In this document: in pieces, positions 37,673 to 47,648 of the stretch
How the letters are laid out: each line of letters begins with the position of its first letter
How positions within the stretch are numbered: the first letter of the stretch is position 1
Assembly: GCF_947493565.1 (NCBI RefSeq)
Contig: NZ_CANLRG010000001.1
Coordinates: forward strand, 356,265 to 420,264
Length of the DNA stretch: 64,000 nt
Direction of reading: 5' to 3'
Source: an uncultured Lutibacter sp.
GTDB lineage: Bacteria > Bacteroidota > Bacteroidia > Flavobacteriales > Flavobacteriaceae
Position numbers and translations under genes: made by a program
Notes under the pieces: model-generated
What the model saw: the letters and a program-made list of their open reading frames with translations, nothing else
Database searches by the model: none
What the model was told of the DNA's origin: nothing

Positions 37673-37705
37673 ATTAATTTATAATATATTTAAAAATATA
37701 CGTAT

Positions 37706-37738
37706 AAAAAAAGCCCTGTAAAATCAGGGCTTTTTTTA
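37706..37738. terminator. Bidirectional terminator between rmuC and glyA
   Basis: AAAGCCCTG-TAAAAT-CAGGGCTTT with A/T tracts on both sides, between two convergent genes. Confidence 0.88.
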
Positions 37739-37749
37739 TATCTAAATTA

Positions 37750-39024
37750 TTACCATTTAAATAGGGGTCTTTCAGACATCATTTCATTTACTTTTTCAGC
37801 GATACTTTCAAGTTTAGCTTCATCTTCAAAATTCATAAGTACTTCATCTATTAACTCTACCACCGCAACCATATCATCTTCTTTTAAGCCTCTTGTTGTA
37901 ACCGCTGCAGTACCAATTCTAATACCAGAAGTTACAAATGGTGACTTATCATCAAATGGAACCATGTTTTTATTTACGGTAATATCAGCTTTTACTAAAG
38001 CGTTTTCAGCTTCTTTTCCACTAATATTTTTGTTTCTTAAATCAATTAACATACAGTGGTTATCTGTCCCTCCAGAGATAATTTTATATCCTTTAGCAAC
38101 AAATGCATCTGCCATAGCAGCGGCATTTTTTTTAACTTGTATTTGGTAATGTAAAAACTCATCTGTTAACGCTTCTCCAAAAGCAACTGCTTTAGCAGCA
38201 ATTACATGTTCTAACGGACCTCCCTGATTTCCAGGAAATACGGAAGCATTAATTAAAGTTGACATTTTTTTAAGATTTCCGTTTTTTAATTTCAATCCAA
38301 AAGGATTGTCAAAATCTTTTCCAATCATAATAATACCACCTCTAGGGCCTCTCAATGTTTTATGAGTGGTAGTAGTTACAAAATGACAGTGAGGAATTGG
38401 ATCATTTAAAATTCCTTTTGCTATAAGTCCAGCAGGATGAGAAATATCTGCCATTAATAAAGCTCCTACAGAATCTGCAATTTTTCTGAATTTTTCAAAA
38501 TCTATATCTCTTGAATACGCTGAAGCTCCAGCAATAATCAATTTTGGTTTTTCAACTTCTGCAATTTCTTGAATTTTATCGTAATTTAAAACGCCGGTTT
38601 CTTGATCAACTCCATAAAATGAAGTTTGATACAATTTCCCAGAAAAATTAACTGGTGACCCATGTGTTAAATGTCCTCCATGAGACAAATCAAATCCTAA
38701 AATTTTATCTCCAGGATTTAATACCGCATGGTAAACAGCTGCATTTGCTTGTGAGCCTGAGTGAGGCTGTACATTCACATATTCAGCACCAAAAAGTTCT
38801 TTTGCTCTGTCTATAGCAATTTGCTCAACAATATCAACTACCTCACAACCACCGTAATAACGTTTGTTGGGGTATCCTTCAGCATATTTATTTGTTAAAA
38901 CTGAGCCCATAGCTTCCATAACTTGATCACTTACAAAGTTTTCTGAAGCAATTAATTCTAAACCGTTTGTTTGTCTTTCTCTTTCGTCTTCTATTAGATC
39001 GAAAATAATTTGGTCGCGTTGCAT
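37750..39024 (-). CDS. glyA: Serine hydroxymethyltransferase
   Basis: A 424-residue PLP enzyme interconverting serine and glycine with tetrahydrofolate. The PLP lysine is in [33 protein letters not shown] and [16 protein letters not shown] are conserved. Full length. Upstream on the minus strand TAAATTTG (39065-39058) fits a -7 box. Together with gcvT it supplies one-carbon units. Confidence 0.97.
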   Translation of the reverse strand: MQRDQIIFDLIEDERERQTNGLELIASENFVSDQVMEAMGSVLTNKYAEGYPNKRYYGGCEVVDIVEQIAIDRAKELFGAEYVNVQPHSGSQANAAVYHAVLNPGDKILGFDLSHGGHLTHGSPVNFSGKLYQTSFYGVDQETGVLNYDKIQEIAEVEKPKLIIAGASAYSRDIDFEKFRKIADSVGALLMADISHPAGLIAKGILNDPIPHCHFVTTTTHKTLRGPRGGIIMIGKDFDNPFGLKLKNGNLKKMSTLINASVFPGNQGGPLEHVIAAKAVAFGEALTDEFLHYQIQVKKNAAAMADAFVAKGYKIISGGTDNHCMLIDLRNKNISGKEAENALVKADITVNKNMVPFDDKSPFVTSGIRIGTAAVTTRGLKEDDMVAVVELIDEVLMNFEDEAKLESIAEKVNEMMSERPLFKW

Positions 39025-39144
39025 TATTTGATACTTTTTTAAAAGTTAAATTAATGGCAAATTTAGCAAATTCATTTTGCAATTAAGAAGAAACTTATAT
39101 ATTTGATAATAATATTTAATAATAGAACAATATAGTTTATATAT

Positions 39145-40437
39145 ATGCAAATAACAGCAAATGATCCTAGCAGAAAATCTTGGTTAAACGTTGAAAAAGG
39201 GTGCGATTTTCCAATTCAAAATATTCCTTTCGGTGTTTTTATTACTAAAGATGATATTATTACAATTGGTACTAGAATTGGAGAGTATGCAATTGATTTA
39301 GGAGCTTTTCATCAATTAGGTTATTTTGATGGAATTCCATTAACGGATGATATGTTTATGCAAGATTCGTTAAACGATTTTATTTCAGATGGAAGAAAAA
39401 CTTGGAGATTAGTTAGAAATAGAATTGCAGATGTTTTTGACACTGAAAATTCAACTTTAAGAGATAATCAAAAACATAGAGATGTCATTATTTTTGATGT
39501 AAATGAAGTGGAAATGCTTTTGCCAATAAACGTAGGTGATTATACCGATTTTTATTCAAGTAAAGAACATGCTACAAACGTAGGTGTAATGTTTAGAGGA
39601 AAAGAAAATGCTTTAATGCCCAATTGGTTACATGTACCGGTAGGTTATCATGGTCGTTCTTCTTCAATTATTGTTTCAGGAACACCAATTAGAAGACCAC
39701 ATGGACAACTACTTCCAATGGGTGAAACACAACCTATTTTTGGTCCTTCAGAAAAATTAGATATGGAGCTTGAAACAGCTTTTGTAACTACCGATGTTAA
39801 TAATTTGGGAGAACCTATTGGTATAGATGAAGCGGCAGACTACATTTTTGGTATGGTATTATTTAACGATTGGAGTGCTCGTGATATTCAAAAATGGGAA
39901 TATGTTCCTTTAGGCCCTTTTTTAGGTAAAAACTTTGCTTCTACAATTTCTCCTTGGATAGTTACTATGGATGCCTTGGAGCCTTTTAGATGTGAGAGCC
40001 CAAAACAGGAAATTACACCGTTACCTTATTTACAACAAAAAAGAACAGATAATAGTTTTGATGTTAAATTACAAGCTTCTTTAGAAACCGAAAATGGAGA
40101 TCTTAATATTTTAAGCGAATCCAACTTTAAATATATGTATTGGACAATGAATCAACAGCTTACGCATCATACAGTTAATGGATGTAACGTTAGAGCTGGA
40201 GATTTAATGGGAAGTGGAACTATTTCTGGACCTACAAAAAATAGTTATGGCTCTATGCTTGAGCTTACTTGGGGAGGAAAAGAACCAATTACATTAAAGG
40301 ATGGAACTACAAGAACTTTTTTTAATGATGGCGACAATGTAATTTTAAGAGGCTATTGTGAAAATGAAAAAGTGAGAATTGGATTTGGAAAATGTACTGG
40401 AAAAATTCTACCTCCTAAATATAATCACTCAAAATAA
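39145..40437 (+). CDS. fahA: Fumarylacetoacetase
   Basis: A 430-residue fumarylacetoacetate hydrolase, the last step of tyrosine degradation to fumarate and acetoacetate. It has the SH3-like N-domain (about 1-115) and the FAH catalytic domain with HVPVGYHGRSSSIIVSGT, the metal-binding E-x-E region (MELETAFV), FNDWSARDIQKWEYVPLGPF (given in part) and GDLMGSGTISGP. Its 3' end overlaps the convergent ytxJ gene by 23 bp. Homogentisate dioxygenase is not in the window. Confidence 0.95.
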   Translation: MQITANDPSRKSWLNVEKGCDFPIQNIPFGVFITKDDIITIGTRIGEYAIDLGAFHQLGYFDGIPLTDDMFMQDSLNDFISDGRKTWRLVRNRIADVFDTENSTLRDNQKHRDVIIFDVNEVEMLLPINVGDYTDFYSSKEHATNVGVMFRGKENALMPNWLHVPVGYHGRSSSIIVSGTPIRRPHGQLLPMGETQPIFGPSEKLDMELETAFVTTDVNNLGEPIGIDEAADYIFGMVLFNDWSARDIQKWEYVPLGPFLGKNFASTISPWIVTMDALEPFRCESPKQEITPLPYLQQKRTDNSFDVKLQASLETENGDLNILSESNFKYMYWTMNQQLTHHTVNGCNVRAGDLMGSGTISGPTKNSYGSMLELTWGGKEPITLKDGTTRTFFNDGDNVILRGYCENEKVRIGFGKCTGKILPPKYNHSK

Positions 40438-40750
40438 AAGACGAAATAATATCGTAATGAGAAAAGTTTGCCACTGCTTTACCTTTGTTAATTAATAAAA
40501 GTTGAGGAGATTGATGAAAAACATCAAACTTGGTTGCAATCTCATTAGAAATCGTTCTAAACTTCAATAAATCTAAATAATAAAAAGCAACATGTTCTTC
40601 TAAAGAATTTGTTGCTTTTTCAAATTGAGTCAATACCCCTCTACTAATTCCACAGCGGGTACTGTGTTTAAAAATAACAATAGGTTTAGAATTAGATATA
40701 TCAATAAGTTCATCTAATTGTTGTGTTTCAGTCAAAGGAATCCAGTTCAT
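40415..40750 (-). CDS. ytxJ: Bacillithiol-system redox protein YtxJ-like
   Basis: A 111-residue monothiol thioredoxin-fold protein. It has the KHSTRCGISRG active-site motif with a single Cys, and the cis-Pro region HQSPQLLLI. The family is described as a putative monothiol bacilliredoxin in Firmicutes and Bacteroidota. It overlaps the 3' end of fahA by 23 bp, tail to tail. Confidence 0.88.
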   Translation of the reverse strand: MNWIPLTETQQLDELIDISNSKPIVIFKHSTRCGISRGVLTQFEKATNSLEEHVAFYYLDLLKFRTISNEIATKFDVFHQSPQLLLINKGKAVANFSHYDIISSFILSDYI

Positions 40751-40883
40751 AACTTCTATTTAAATTAAAGACAATTTGTCGTAAACCCTTAAAAAATAAG
40801 ACAAAATGACTTAAATTAGTACTTATTCTTTATTGGAATGTTATTTGAAGTTACAAATATAAATACAAAAAAAATTAAACGTT

Positions 40884-43472
40884 ATGAACTTTAATAATTT
40901 TACAATAAAATCGCAAGAAGCTATTCAACAAGCGCAACAAATAGCGCAAAGTTTAGAGCATCAGCAAATAGAAAATTCACATATTTTAAAAGCTATTTTT
41001 GAAGTTGATGAAAATGTAACTCCATATATATTTAATAAACTAGGTGTTAATATTGATTTACTTAAAAATTTATTAGATAAAACATTAGAAAGTTATGCAA
41101 AAGTTTCTGGAGGAGAACTGTCTTTGTCTAGAAATGCATCAAAAATGTTAAATTCTGCAACTATTGAAGCTAAAAATTTAAAAGATGAGTATGTTTCAAT
41201 TGAGCATTTACTTTTAGGAATTTTCAATACTAAAGACACGACTTCACAAATATTAAAAGATCAGGGTGTAACAGATAAAGAGTTAAAAGCTGCCATAATT
41301 GAATTAAGAAAAGGAAGCAAAGTAACTTCACAAAGTGCTGAAGATACCTACAATTCATTAAACAAATATGCGCGTCATTTAAATCAGTTAGCAAAAGATG
41401 GAAAATTAGATCCAGTAATTGGTCGTGATGAAGAAATTAGACGTATTCTTCAAATTTTATCGCGTAGAACCAAAAACAACCCAATGTTGGTTGGTGAGCC
41501 AGGTACAGGTAAAACAGCAATTGCTGAAGGTTTAGCCCATCGTATTATCAAAGGAGATATTCCAGAAAATCTTAAAGATAAACAAATCTATTCCTTAGAT
41601 ATGGGAGCGCTTATTGCTGGAGCAAAATACAAAGGCGAATTTGAAGAACGCTTAAAATCTGTAGTCAAAGAAGTACAAGCTTCTAATGGAGAAATCGTGT
41701 TGTTTATTGATGAAATTCATACCTTAGTTGGTGCTGGTGGTGGACAGGGAGCTATGGATGCTGCAAACATATTAAAACCTGCATTAGCGCGTGGCGAGTT
41801 AAGAGCCATTGGTGCCACTACTCTAGACGAATATCAAAAATATTTTGAAAAAGATAAAGCGTTGGAGCGTAGGTTTCAAAAAGTACAGGTAAATGAACCT
41901 GATACTGAAAGTGCCATTTCTATTTTACGTGGTATTAAAGAAAAATATGAAAACCACCATAAAGTTCAAATTAAAGATGAAGCAATTATTGCAGCTGTTG
42001 AACTATCGCAACGTTATATTTCGAATAGATTTTTACCAGATAAAGCCATTGATTTAATGGATGAATCTGCCGCAAAACTACGTATGGAAATCAATTCAAA
42101 ACCAGAAGAACTTGATGTTTTGGATAGAAAAATAATGCAGTTAGAAATTGAGATTGAAGCCATTAAAAGAGAAAAGGATGAGAAAAAATTAACTTCTTTA
42201 AAGCAGGAACTTGCTAATTTAAAAGAGGAACGAAATGAAATAAATGCAAAATGGTCTTCTGAAAAAGAATTGGTTGATAATGTACAGGCGAGTAAAGAGG
42301 CTATAGAAAACTATAAATTGGAAGCCGAACAAGCCGAACGCGATGGAGATTATGGTAAAGTAGCAGAAATACGTTATGGTAAAATTAAGCAAGAACAAGA
42401 TATTTTGGAGAAACTTCAAAAAGAATTAGCTGAAAATCAAAGTTCAGCCTTAATTAAAGAAGAAGTAACACGTGATGATATCGCCGAAGTAGTTGCCAAA
42501 TGGACAGGAATTCCTGTTACCAAAATGCTACAAAGCGAACGTGAAAAATTATTGCATTTAGAAACCGAATTGCATAAAAGAATTGTGGGACAAGAAGAAG
42601 CAATTCAAGCAGTTTCAGATGCTGTAAGACGTTCTAGAGCAGGTTTACAAGATGTTAAAAAACCTATTGGTACTTTCTTATTTTTGGGTACCACAGGCGT
42701 TGGTAAAACAGAATTAGCAAAAGCCTTAGCAGAGTATTTATTTGATGATGAAAACTCTATCACTCGTATTGATATGAGTGAATATCAAGAGCGTCATGCA
42801 GTTAGTAGATTGGTAGGTGCACCTCCAGGCTATGTAGGGTATGATGAAGGCGGACAATTGACAGAAGCTGTTAGACGCAAACCATATTCAGTTATTTTAT
42901 TGGATGAAATTGAAAAAGCACATCCAGATACATTCAATATTTTATTGCAAGTATTAGATGAAGGTAGATTGACCGATAATAAAGGAAGAGTTGCTGACTT
43001 TAGAAACACCATAGTAATAATGACCTCAAATATGGGAGCCCATATCATTCAAGAAAAATTTGAAGATATGGATATGGAAAAGAGAGACATAGTTACAGAA
43101 GCTACGAAGGTGGAAGTAATTGGGTTATTGAGACAAACCATTAGACCCGAGTTTTTAAATAGAATTGATGAAATAATTATGTTTACACCTTTAAACTTAG
43201 CTGAAATTCATCAAATTATTAAATTACAGCTAAATAGTTTAATTAAATTATTAAAAAAACAAGAGATACATATTGAATACACTGAAGATGTTGTAAATGC
43301 CTTGTCAAATAAAGGATTCGATCCTCAATTTGGTGCACGACCTGTAAAAAGAGTGATTCAAAAAGATATTTTAAATGAATTGTCTAAAGAAATTTTATCA
43401 GGGAAGGTCACTGCGGATAGTCATATATTATTAGATGCTTTCGATGACAAAATTGTATTTAGAAACAAGTAA
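40884..43472 (+). CDS. clpB: ATP-dependent disaggregase ClpB
   Basis: An 862-residue Hsp100 chaperone. The Clp N-domain repeats cover about 1-145. NBD1 has Walker [10 protein letters not shown] and Walker B VLFIDEIH. The coiled-coil middle domain spans about 400-520 and distinguishes ClpB from ClpA. NBD2 has Walker [10 protein letters not shown], the pore loop in [12 protein letters not shown] and a C-terminal D2-small domain. It rescues aggregated proteins with DnaK. Full length. Confidence 0.97.
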   Translation: MNFNNFTIKSQEAIQQAQQIAQSLEHQQIENSHILKAIFEVDENVTPYIFNKLGVNIDLLKNLLDKTLESYAKVSGGELSLSRNASKMLNSATIEAKNLKDEYVSIEHLLLGIFNTKDTTSQILKDQGVTDKELKAAIIELRKGSKVTSQSAEDTYNSLNKYARHLNQLAKDGKLDPVIGRDEEIRRILQILSRRTKNNPMLVGEPGTGKTAIAEGLAHRIIKGDIPENLKDKQIYSLDMGALIAGAKYKGEFEERLKSVVKEVQASNGEIVLFIDEIHTLVGAGGGQGAMDAANILKPALARGELRAIGATTLDEYQKYFEKDKALERRFQKVQVNEPDTESAISILRGIKEKYENHHKVQIKDEAIIAAVELSQRYISNRFLPDKAIDLMDESAAKLRMEINSKPEELDVLDRKIMQLEIEIEAIKREKDEKKLTSLKQELANLKEERNEINAKWSSEKELVDNVQASKEAIENYKLEAEQAERDGDYGKVAEIRYGKIKQEQDILEKLQKELAENQSSALIKEEVTRDDIAEVVAKWTGIPVTKMLQSEREKLLHLETELHKRIVGQEEAIQAVSDAVRRSRAGLQDVKKPIGTFLFLGTTGVGKTELAKALAEYLFDDENSITRIDMSEYQERHAVSRLVGAPPGYVGYDEGGQLTEAVRRKPYSVILLDEIEKAHPDTFNILLQVLDEGRLTDNKGRVADFRNTIVIMTSNMGAHIIQEKFEDMDMEKRDIVTEATKVEVIGLLRQTIRPEFLNRIDEIIMFTPLNLAEIHQIIKLQLNSLIKLLKKQEIHIEYTEDVVNALSNKGFDPQFGARPVKRVIQKDILNELSKEILSGKVTADSHILLDAFDDKIVFRNK

Positions 43473-43493
43473 TTTTTTAAAGAAACTAATTAT

Positions 43494-43527
43494 AAAACTC
43501 CTTAGTTAAATTAACTAAGGAGTTTTT
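43494..43527 (+). terminator. Terminator after clpB
   Basis: AAACTCCTTAGTTAA pairs perfectly with TTAACTAAGGAGTTT, 15 bp, with a T-run. Confidence 0.88.
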
Positions 43528-43560
43528 TTATGTATCTTGCTTCAAATTAAACCATGTTTT

Positions 43561-44073
43561 ATGAGAAAAATTATATTTTTTATACTTGCAATTTCATTAA
43601 TTAATATTCAAAACGTAAAGGGACAAAAAGATCAAACTACAACGTATTATTTAATAAGACATGCTGAAAAAGACAGAACAAATAAAACCAATACAAATCC
43701 AAACTTAACTGAAATTGGTTTACAAAGAGCCCAAAATTGGGCAAAGGTTTTTAAAAATGTGACTTTTGATTTTATTTATACTACAAATTATAAAAGAACC
43801 ATACAAACAGCACAACCAACAGCTTTAAGTGCTAATTTAGAAATATTGTTTTACAATCCTCGAGATTTATATAATGAGGAATTTAAAGAAAAAACAACAG
43901 GTAAAACAGTTTTAATTGTTGGACATAGTAACACTACACCTCAGTTTGCAAACAAAATTTTAGGCATTCAAAAATATTCAGATATTGATGATACCAATAA
44001 TGCAAATCTTTATATAATCACTCTTACAAATGGTTTAAAAAATGATATTTTATTAGAAATCAACAGCCATTAA
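43561..44073 (+). CDS. Exported histidine-phosphatase-family protein
   Basis: About 170 residues from the ATG at 43561. A TTG at 43537 lies close behind the clpB terminator and is unlikely. A signal peptide (MRKIIFFILAISL ... VKG) precedes a histidine phosphatase (PGAM/SixA-type) domain with the phospho-acceptor motif LIRHAEKDR and the second His in VGHSNTT. Its extracytoplasmic location argues against a glycolytic mutase; it is probably a small phosphatase. Single gene. Confidence 0.85.
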   Translation: MRKIIFFILAISLINIQNVKGQKDQTTTYYLIRHAEKDRTNKTNTNPNLTEIGLQRAQNWAKVFKNVTFDFIYTTNYKRTIQTAQPTALSANLEILFYNPRDLYNEEFKEKTTGKTVLIVGHSNTTPQFANKILGIQKYSDIDDTNNANLYIITLTNGLKNDILLEINSH

Positions 44074-44236
44074 TACAACTATTCATAAAACTTTGATATA
44101 ATATCCCTCTATCACTTTTTTCAAATTTTAATTAAACCTTTAGAAATATTTGAGGTCTAAATTTTAATAGTTCGCAAAAGCAGCTTTAAAAAGCAAAGTT
44201 TGCGAATAATTAAATAAATATTTAAAGGTTTATATT

Positions 44237-44923
44237 ATGAAAAAAATAGTCAATATTTTAATTTTTATAGTTTTAGGAACTATTGGATTAGTAGCACAAA
44301 ACAAAGATCAAGATAAAAATCGAGACCAAACAAGATTCATGTTGGTTGATGGGGAAGTACTTCAAATAAGAGATCGTGATCAAATTCGTTTAAAAGATAA
44401 AATAACTTTAAACGATGGTACCATCGTAAATCCGGATGGAACTTACCAAACTAGAGATCGAATCAAATTACGTTTAAAAGATGGCTCATGTTTAGATAGT
44501 GATGGAATTTTATATAGAAATGAATATCAATACCGATATAAAATTCAACAAGAAAATAAAGGGTTATCAGAAGCTCAAATTCAAGTTAGAAATCAAAATA
44601 GATTTCAGATTATAAATATTGATGGTCAGATGTATCAAATAAGAAACCAAGAGCAAAATAAGATTCAAGAACAGCTTAATTTAGGAAATGGAACTGTTGT
44701 AAATCCTGATGGAACTTTTCAAACAAAAGCACGTCAACAGTTACGTTTAAAAGATGGTGAATGCATAAACTTAAATGGAGAAATGTATAAAAACACCTAT
44801 ATGCATAGAAAAATGGTTGTTCAAAAAAATAAGAAAGCTACCAAAACTATGACTAAAAAAAAGCTACAAATGAAGCCAAAATCACAAAAAAAAGGAATGA
44901 AAAAGGGTTCCGGACAGATGTAA
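44237..44923 (+). CDS. Exported two-repeat DUF6799 protein with basic tail
   Basis: A 228-residue secreted protein (signal peptide ending GLVAQ). It has two tandem copies of a DUF6799-type module, about residues 30-90 and 115-180. Each module contains a D/NG-x-(V/M)-x-QIR start, a G-T-(I/V)-VNPDGT(Y/F)QT core and a RLKDG(S/E)C end. The last about 40 residues are strongly basic (KKATKTMTKKKLQ and K-rich continuation). It is 19 bp upstream of a barrel-protein gene, so both are envelope proteins of one unit. The function is unknown. Confidence 0.8.
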   Translation: MKKIVNILIFIVLGTIGLVAQNKDQDKNRDQTRFMLVDGEVLQIRDRDQIRLKDKITLNDGTIVNPDGTYQTRDRIKLRLKDGSCLDSDGILYRNEYQYRYKIQQENKGLSEAQIQVRNQNRFQIINIDGQMYQIRNQEQNKIQEQLNLGNGTVVNPDGTFQTKARQQLRLKDGECINLNGEMYKNTYMHRKMVVQKNKKATKTMTKKKLQMKPKSQKKGMKKGSGQM

Positions 44924-44942
44924 AAATTTTAAATAAATTAAA

Positions 44943-45851
44943 ATGGACACCTATAAATTTAAATTTCTTTTTATTGCGCTTTTTGTCATATTTGGTACAA
45001 CAGTAGCTGCTCAAACTAAAAACAACAATCCTGAAAGTATCAATACCAAAGACTCGTATTTCTCAATGGATATAAATTATATTAGCGATGCCATATTTAT
45101 GGGTAGAAAAGATTCCATTGAATCTCCTTACCTTTACCCTTCACTTATGTATCATCACAAATCTGGTTTCTATACTAAAGCTTCTTTTTCATACTTAACA
45201 AAAAAAAATGAAAGTAGAATTGACGTATTTTTAATCTCTGCAGGTTACGATTTTAATATCGGTAATTTTTACGGTGATATATCAGCTACTAAATACTTTT
45301 TTAATGAGGATAGTTACAATGTAATTTCTGAAGTAATAGCAGATTTCACTACTAATTTTTTATATGATTTTACTATTGTAGATCTTTCATTATCAGCTAG
45401 TGCATATTTTAATACTAGTGATAATTCGGATTTATTTCTATCCTCTGAAATAAGTCATGATTTTATAACAAACAACTATAAATTTCAAATTTCTCCAACC
45501 ATAGGAGTTTATTTTGGTTCACAAAACTTTTACCAAGAATATTTTGTAAATAACAGATTTACTAGAGGAAGTGGCTCTGGCGGTAGTGGTCATGGGAATG
45601 GAAGTGGAATGAATAACATATCAGAAACTATTATAACGACTGTTGAAGTCCAAGAAAGTGAACAATTTAGCTTTATGGCTTTAGAATTTGGTGTACCCAT
45701 GTGGTATCGTCAAAATTCATTTACATTTTCATTTTTACCAACCTTAGTTTTACCTCAAAATGAATCTAATTTATTGGTGGATTCAACATTGGTAAAAGAA
45801 AATTTAGAAACCTCATTTTATTGGGTTTTAGGAATTGCTTATAATTTTTAA
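44943..45851 (+). CDS. Outer-membrane beta-barrel-like protein
   Basis: A 302-residue protein with a signal peptide (ending TVAAQ) and alternating aromatic/polar strands up to a C-terminal Phe (LGIAYNF), as in outer-membrane barrels. A glycine/serine-rich insertion (RGSGSGGSGHGNGSGMNN) forms a probable surface loop at about residue 205. Its stop codon TAA supplies the last two T bases (opposite strand) of the GTT that borders the minus-strand cassette, so the cassette abuts this gene with no spare base. Confidence 0.75.
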   Translation: MDTYKFKFLFIALFVIFGTTVAAQTKNNNPESINTKDSYFSMDINYISDAIFMGRKDSIESPYLYPSLMYHHKSGFYTKASFSYLTKKNESRIDVFLISAGYDFNIGNFYGDISATKYFFNEDSYNVISEVIADFTTNFLYDFTIVDLSLSASAYFNTSDNSDLFLSSEISHDFITNNYKFQISPTIGVYFGSQNFYQEYFVNNRFTRGSGSGGSGHGNGSGMNNISETIITTVEVQESEQFSFMALEFGVPMWYRQNSFTFSFLPTLVLPQNESNLLVDSTLVKENLETSFYWVLGIAYNF

Positions 45852-45981
45852 CGGTATTTTATAAGATTTGTACAACTGGAAAATCAGAGATTTTTCGGTT
45901 GTTACAAATTGTTAGTTGAATGTTTGTTGTTTGATTAGTTTAAATTTAAACATAAATTTTATGAGGTGTTGTGTATAGTTA
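45850..45981 (-). repeat. Solitary cassette-end site (attC-like, type II)
   Basis: A 132-bp imperfect palindrome read on the minus strand. It runs from the end box complementary to GTTGTGTATAGTTA (45968-45981) to ACCGTT (45855-45850). A central hairpin GAAAAATC-TCT-GATTTTC is flanked by ATTTGTAACAAC / GTTGTACAAAT, which pair apart from one extra A. It is closely similar in sequence to the last array site at 63873, where long stretches such as ACAAACATTCAACTAAC are shared. It follows the serine hydrolase stop by 37 bp. Confidence 0.75.
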
Positions 45982-47134
45982 TTTTATGAATAAAAAAAGA
46001 CATTGATTAAGTTTTATGTTAGTCTAAAAACTCTAATATTTCTTCTATAAATCTTTCAGGGAAAGCACCTTTTAAGTTTGTTAAGACAATAATTGTAACT
46101 TCTTTATCTAAGAATGTAAGTGCAGCTGATCTACCACCTCCAATTGAGGCTATAATTTTTGATTTATTTGGTTTAATCATAATTGGAGTCCCAATGGCAT
46201 AACCGTTAAGAGTTCCACCAAATCCTTTCGTTTCTCCATTATTCAAAATTGCTGGAGTCCAAAGTGTTGAAAGGTTTTTTGGTTTTTTTAGAAAAGTGCC
46301 ATTTTGTAGAGCAAGATGCCAATTAGCCAACTCTATTGCAGTTGAACTCATACCTGCAGCTGTTCTAAACTCTTCAGGGAACTCTTCATAAGCATGAGTT
46401 AAAGATCCATTGATGAAGTAAGTATAACCTCTAGCTGAGTGCGGAATTACGCTTTGGTAATGCCCAAAACCCGATTCCATAGTTCTATCTGCAGAAATCA
46501 ATTTTAGTTGACGTTCTTTAATAAATTCCTGAAAAGTTGAACCACTAATCTTGTTGATGATTTTACCAATAATCACATAATTTGTCTGATTGTATTGAAA
46601 ATTACTATTTGGTTCAAATACCATGGGAAGTTTCTGAACTTCTTCCCAACTAGCAATAATTTTTGCATTATAGTCCATCATATTAGGGAGTCCAGAAGTA
46701 TGGGTAAGCATTTGCTTAATAGTTATACTTTTCCAGTTATCGGGTAAACTATCAATATAGTTGGAAATAGGATCTTCTAAAGCAATTTTTCCTTCCTCAA
46801 CTAATTGCATAACTGCAACTCCTGTAAATGCTTTAGTCATAGAATTAATGGCAAAAGTTGTCTCTGAATCTACTCTTATAGAATCCTCAATATTAGCTAT
46901 TCCGTAGGCGCCGGTTTTGATAATCTTGTTGTTTTTTACGATTGCTAATTGCAGTCCAGGAATACTTTTTTCCTGCATTTTTGATTTAATGTATTTGTCT
47001 ATGTTATCAGATTGACAAAAAACATTTAAAGAAGCAATTAATGTTAATATTGAAAGAAATATTTTTTTCATGAATGTTTAGGTTTATTTTACAGACGATA
47101 AGAATTCTTCTTTGTTACATTTAACCACGCACAA
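45852..47134 (-). mobile_element. Solitary integron-like gene cassette carrying a serine hydrolase
   Basis: Minus-strand unit of about 1283 bp. It starts just after the G of GTTGTGCGTGGTTA (47135-47122), contains one gene, and ends with the type II site at 45981-45850. The starting 14-mer and the end box pair at 11 of 14 positions (GTTGTG and GTTA matched; transitions at positions 7, 8 and 10). Reading across the borders, precise removal would restore ...ATTTTTAACATTAAAA... with the upstream stop codon intact. It lies between housekeeping genes, far from the array. Confidence 0.7.
46019..47071 (-). CDS. Exported serine hydrolase of the class C beta-lactamase superfamily
   Basis: A 350-residue protein with a signal peptide (ending VFCQ). 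The SxxK catalytic motif (Ser77-M-T-Lys80, INSMTK) and the third-box glycine-rich region GGGRSAAL are visible. The usual second motif Y-x-N reads Y160-N-Q162 (FQYNQTNYVIIG), a variant that argues for a peptidase or esterase rather than a drug-degrading beta-lactamase. It is the only gene of the solitary minus-strand cassette. Its ATG is 64 bp inside the cassette start. Confidence 0.87.
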   Translation of the reverse strand: MKKIFLSILTLIASLNVFCQSDNIDKYIKSKMQEKSIPGLQLAIVKNNKIIKTGAYGIANIEDSIRVDSETTFAINSMTKAFTGVAVMQLVEEGKIALEDPISNYIDSLPDNWKSITIKQMLTHTSGLPNMMDYNAKIIASWEEVQKLPMVFEPNSNFQYNQTNYVIIGKIINKISGSTFQEFIKERQLKLISADRTMESGFGHYQSVIPHSARGYTYFINGSLTHAYEEFPEEFRTAAGMSSTAIELANWHLALQNGTFLKKPKNLSTLWTPAILNNGETKGFGGTLNGYAIGTPIMIKPNKSKIIASIGGGRSAALTFLDKEVTIIVLTNLKGAFPERFIEEILEFLD

Positions 47135-47171
47135 CATTAAAAAAACTAATAATTTTATTTATATTTTGTAG

Positions 47172-47179
47172 TACATTTG
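47172..47179 (+). promoter_or_regulatory. -7 box of smpB
   Basis: TACATTTG, eight bases before the smpB ATG. It lies just outside the cassette border at 47135, so the cassette did not disrupt it. Confidence 0.5.
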
Positions 47180-47186
47180 CATTTAT

Positions 47187-47648
47187 ATGCAGAAGAAAAT
47201 CAATATAAAAAATAAAAAAGCTCGCTTTGAATACGAAATACTAGACAAGTATATTGCAGGTATTCAATTAACAGGTACTGAAATAAAATCTATTAGAGAA
47301 AGCAAGGCTAGAATTACCGAAAGCTTTTGTGAGTTTAATGAAAAAGGCGAATTGTTTGTTGTAAATATGTTTATTGAAGAGTATTTATACGGTCATGCAT
47401 TTAATCATAAACCAAAAAGCGAACGCAAATTGTTGTTAAATAAAAATGAGTTAAAAAAACTTCAAAAAGAAGTACAAAACGTAGGACTTACCATTGTTCC
47501 TTTGCGCTTATTTTTAACAGAAAAAGGATGGGCAAAACTTGAAATAGCACTATGTAAAGGAAAAAAGACTTATGATAAACGTGAAACTATAAAAAATAGA
47601 GAAAATAAAGTTAATTTAGACCGACTTAAAAAAAGTTTCAATCAGTAA
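47187..47648 (+). CDS. smpB: SsrA-binding protein SmpB
   Basis: A 153-residue tmRNA partner for ribosome rescue. NKKARFEYEILDKYIAGIQL, GTEIKSIRESKARITESFC, ERKLLLNK and the C-terminal KGKKTYDKRETIK are diagnostic. Its stop overlaps the start of the UbiA gene by one base (TAATG), so the two are coupled. Confidence 0.96.
   Translation: MQKKINIKNKKARFEYEILDKYIAGIQLTGTEIKSIRESKARITESFCEFNEKGELFVVNMFIEEYLYGHAFNHKPKSERKLLLNKNELKKLQKEVQNVGLTIVPLRLFLTEKGWAKLEIALCKGKKTYDKRETIKNRENKVNLDRLKKSFNQ

Noticed and set aside
43537..43560. TTG start upstream of the histidine phosphatase
   Set aside because: It would put extra residues before a good signal peptide and lies right behind the clpB terminator; ATG 43561 is preferred.
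46019..47071. Cassette-borne antibiotic-resistance beta-lactamase
   Set aside because: The second active-site motif is Y-N-Q instead of Y-x-N and the family is mostly peptidases and esterases, so a resistance claim is not supported.
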